Shown here piece after piece: positions 63,778-64,000 of a stretch of DNA of 64,000 nucleotides. Origin of the DNA: Planctomycetota bacterium (GTDB lineage Bacteria > Planctomycetota > UBA1135 > GCA-002686595); the NCBI GenBank assembly GCA_016795325.1, contig JAEUHY010000059.1:356424-420423 (forward strand). Direction: 5' to 3'. The notes below the pieces were generated by a model, which ran no database searches, was not told where the DNA came from, and was given only the letters and a program-made list of their open reading frames with translations. Within the stretch, counting starts at the first letter, position 1; the number at the start of each line of letters is the position of its first letter. Position numbers and translations under genes: made by a program.

Positions 63778-63920
63778 CCGCGAGAGGATAGGCCACGCGC
63801 CGCGTTTGCGCCGCTGGGCGCAGATCTGCGCAGCAGCGTGGCGCGGCGCCGCTCTTCGAGAGGTGTAACCGTTCGCCCAACCACCCCCGAGCCGTGGCTT
63901 GACGCGGTCCCTGGTGCCGC

Positions 63921-64000
63921 TCACGCGCCGAGCTTGGTCGCCATCCGTTCGAGGATGCTGGCTCGGTGGGCTTCGACCACCGGCGCCCACTTGGCCTTCC
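63921..64000 (-). CDS. 3' end of a gene entering from the right
   Basis: The last 26 codons before a TGA at 63921-63923 read as a charged helix (AHRASILERMATKLGA). No family can be given from this fragment. Confidence 0.5.
   Translation of the reverse strand, partial: KAKWAPVVEAHRASILERMATKLGA

Noticed and set aside
63778..63920. Possible cobalamin riboswitch upstream of the BtuF-like gene
   Set aside because: The leader lacks the B12 box and the GCCACTG core on the correct strand; a short match to a GCGGTCCC string is on the other strand.

Overview
The window is very GC-rich, densely packed bacterial chromosome with about 50 protein genes on both strands. Gene content suggests Planctomycetota (inference, not proven): two secreted FG-GAP proteins share a distinctive C-terminal domain, two large carboxypeptidase-regulatory-like proteins are present, and there is a LolD/FtsX/DUF3299 cluster and a cbb3 oxidase operon of unusual composition. 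Start codons are often GTG or TTG. Many operons are joined by 4-base GTGA or ATGA overlaps. No rRNA, tRNA, CRISPR array or transposase gene was seen.

Layout. 1-5.2 kb: the 5' part of a YdcF-type gene, a porin, truD, a DinB-like protein and an outer-membrane lipoprotein, with a 247-bp inverted-repeat-bounded element between truD and dinB. 5.3-13 kb: a cbb3-type cytochrome oxidase operon. It holds a diheme cytochrome c, CcoN, CcoO, two small membrane proteins, a CcoI copper ATPase, a CcoG/NapH-like ferredoxin and a TauE/SafE-like membrane protein. 13-18.9 kb: CheX, a DUF2785 lipoprotein, an oxidative-stress group (GlpC-like Fe-S protein, rubrerythrin, Fur/PerR), then WrbA divergent from an HxlR regulator joined to a gamma-carbonic anhydrase.

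18.9-23.3 kb is the most unusual part. It holds a decayed DUF433 gene, a tyrosine-phosphatase-like lipoprotein, and a chorismate-mutase-like gene followed by two truncated tandem copies on a 357-bp period. Each copy ends directly in a roughly 91-bp near-perfect palindrome; a fourth palindrome follows wrbA. The palindromes look like a REPIN-type family.

23.3-36.4 kb: a U32 (RlhA-like) protein, HDOD plus SthA, a methyltransferase overlapping a kinase-like gene, an M16 protease and an ABC-F ATPase. 36.4-46.7 kb: a frameshifted nucleotidyltransferase, a copper P-type ATPase, FG-GAP protein 1, UvrD/PcrA, a sigma-54 activator core without a DNA-binding domain, and FG-GAP protein 2.

46.8-52.2 kb is a plus-strand run of two PH-domain membrane proteins, then a tightly overlapped radical SAM, GT2 and GT39-like cassette. 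60.5-52.2 kb is a minus-strand run of LolD, FtsX, DUF3299 lipoprotein, M28 peptidase and a heterodimeric ABC exporter. The window closes with another carboxypeptidase-regulatory-like protein, a DUF4430 plus cobalamin-binding fusion, and the 3' tip of one more gene.
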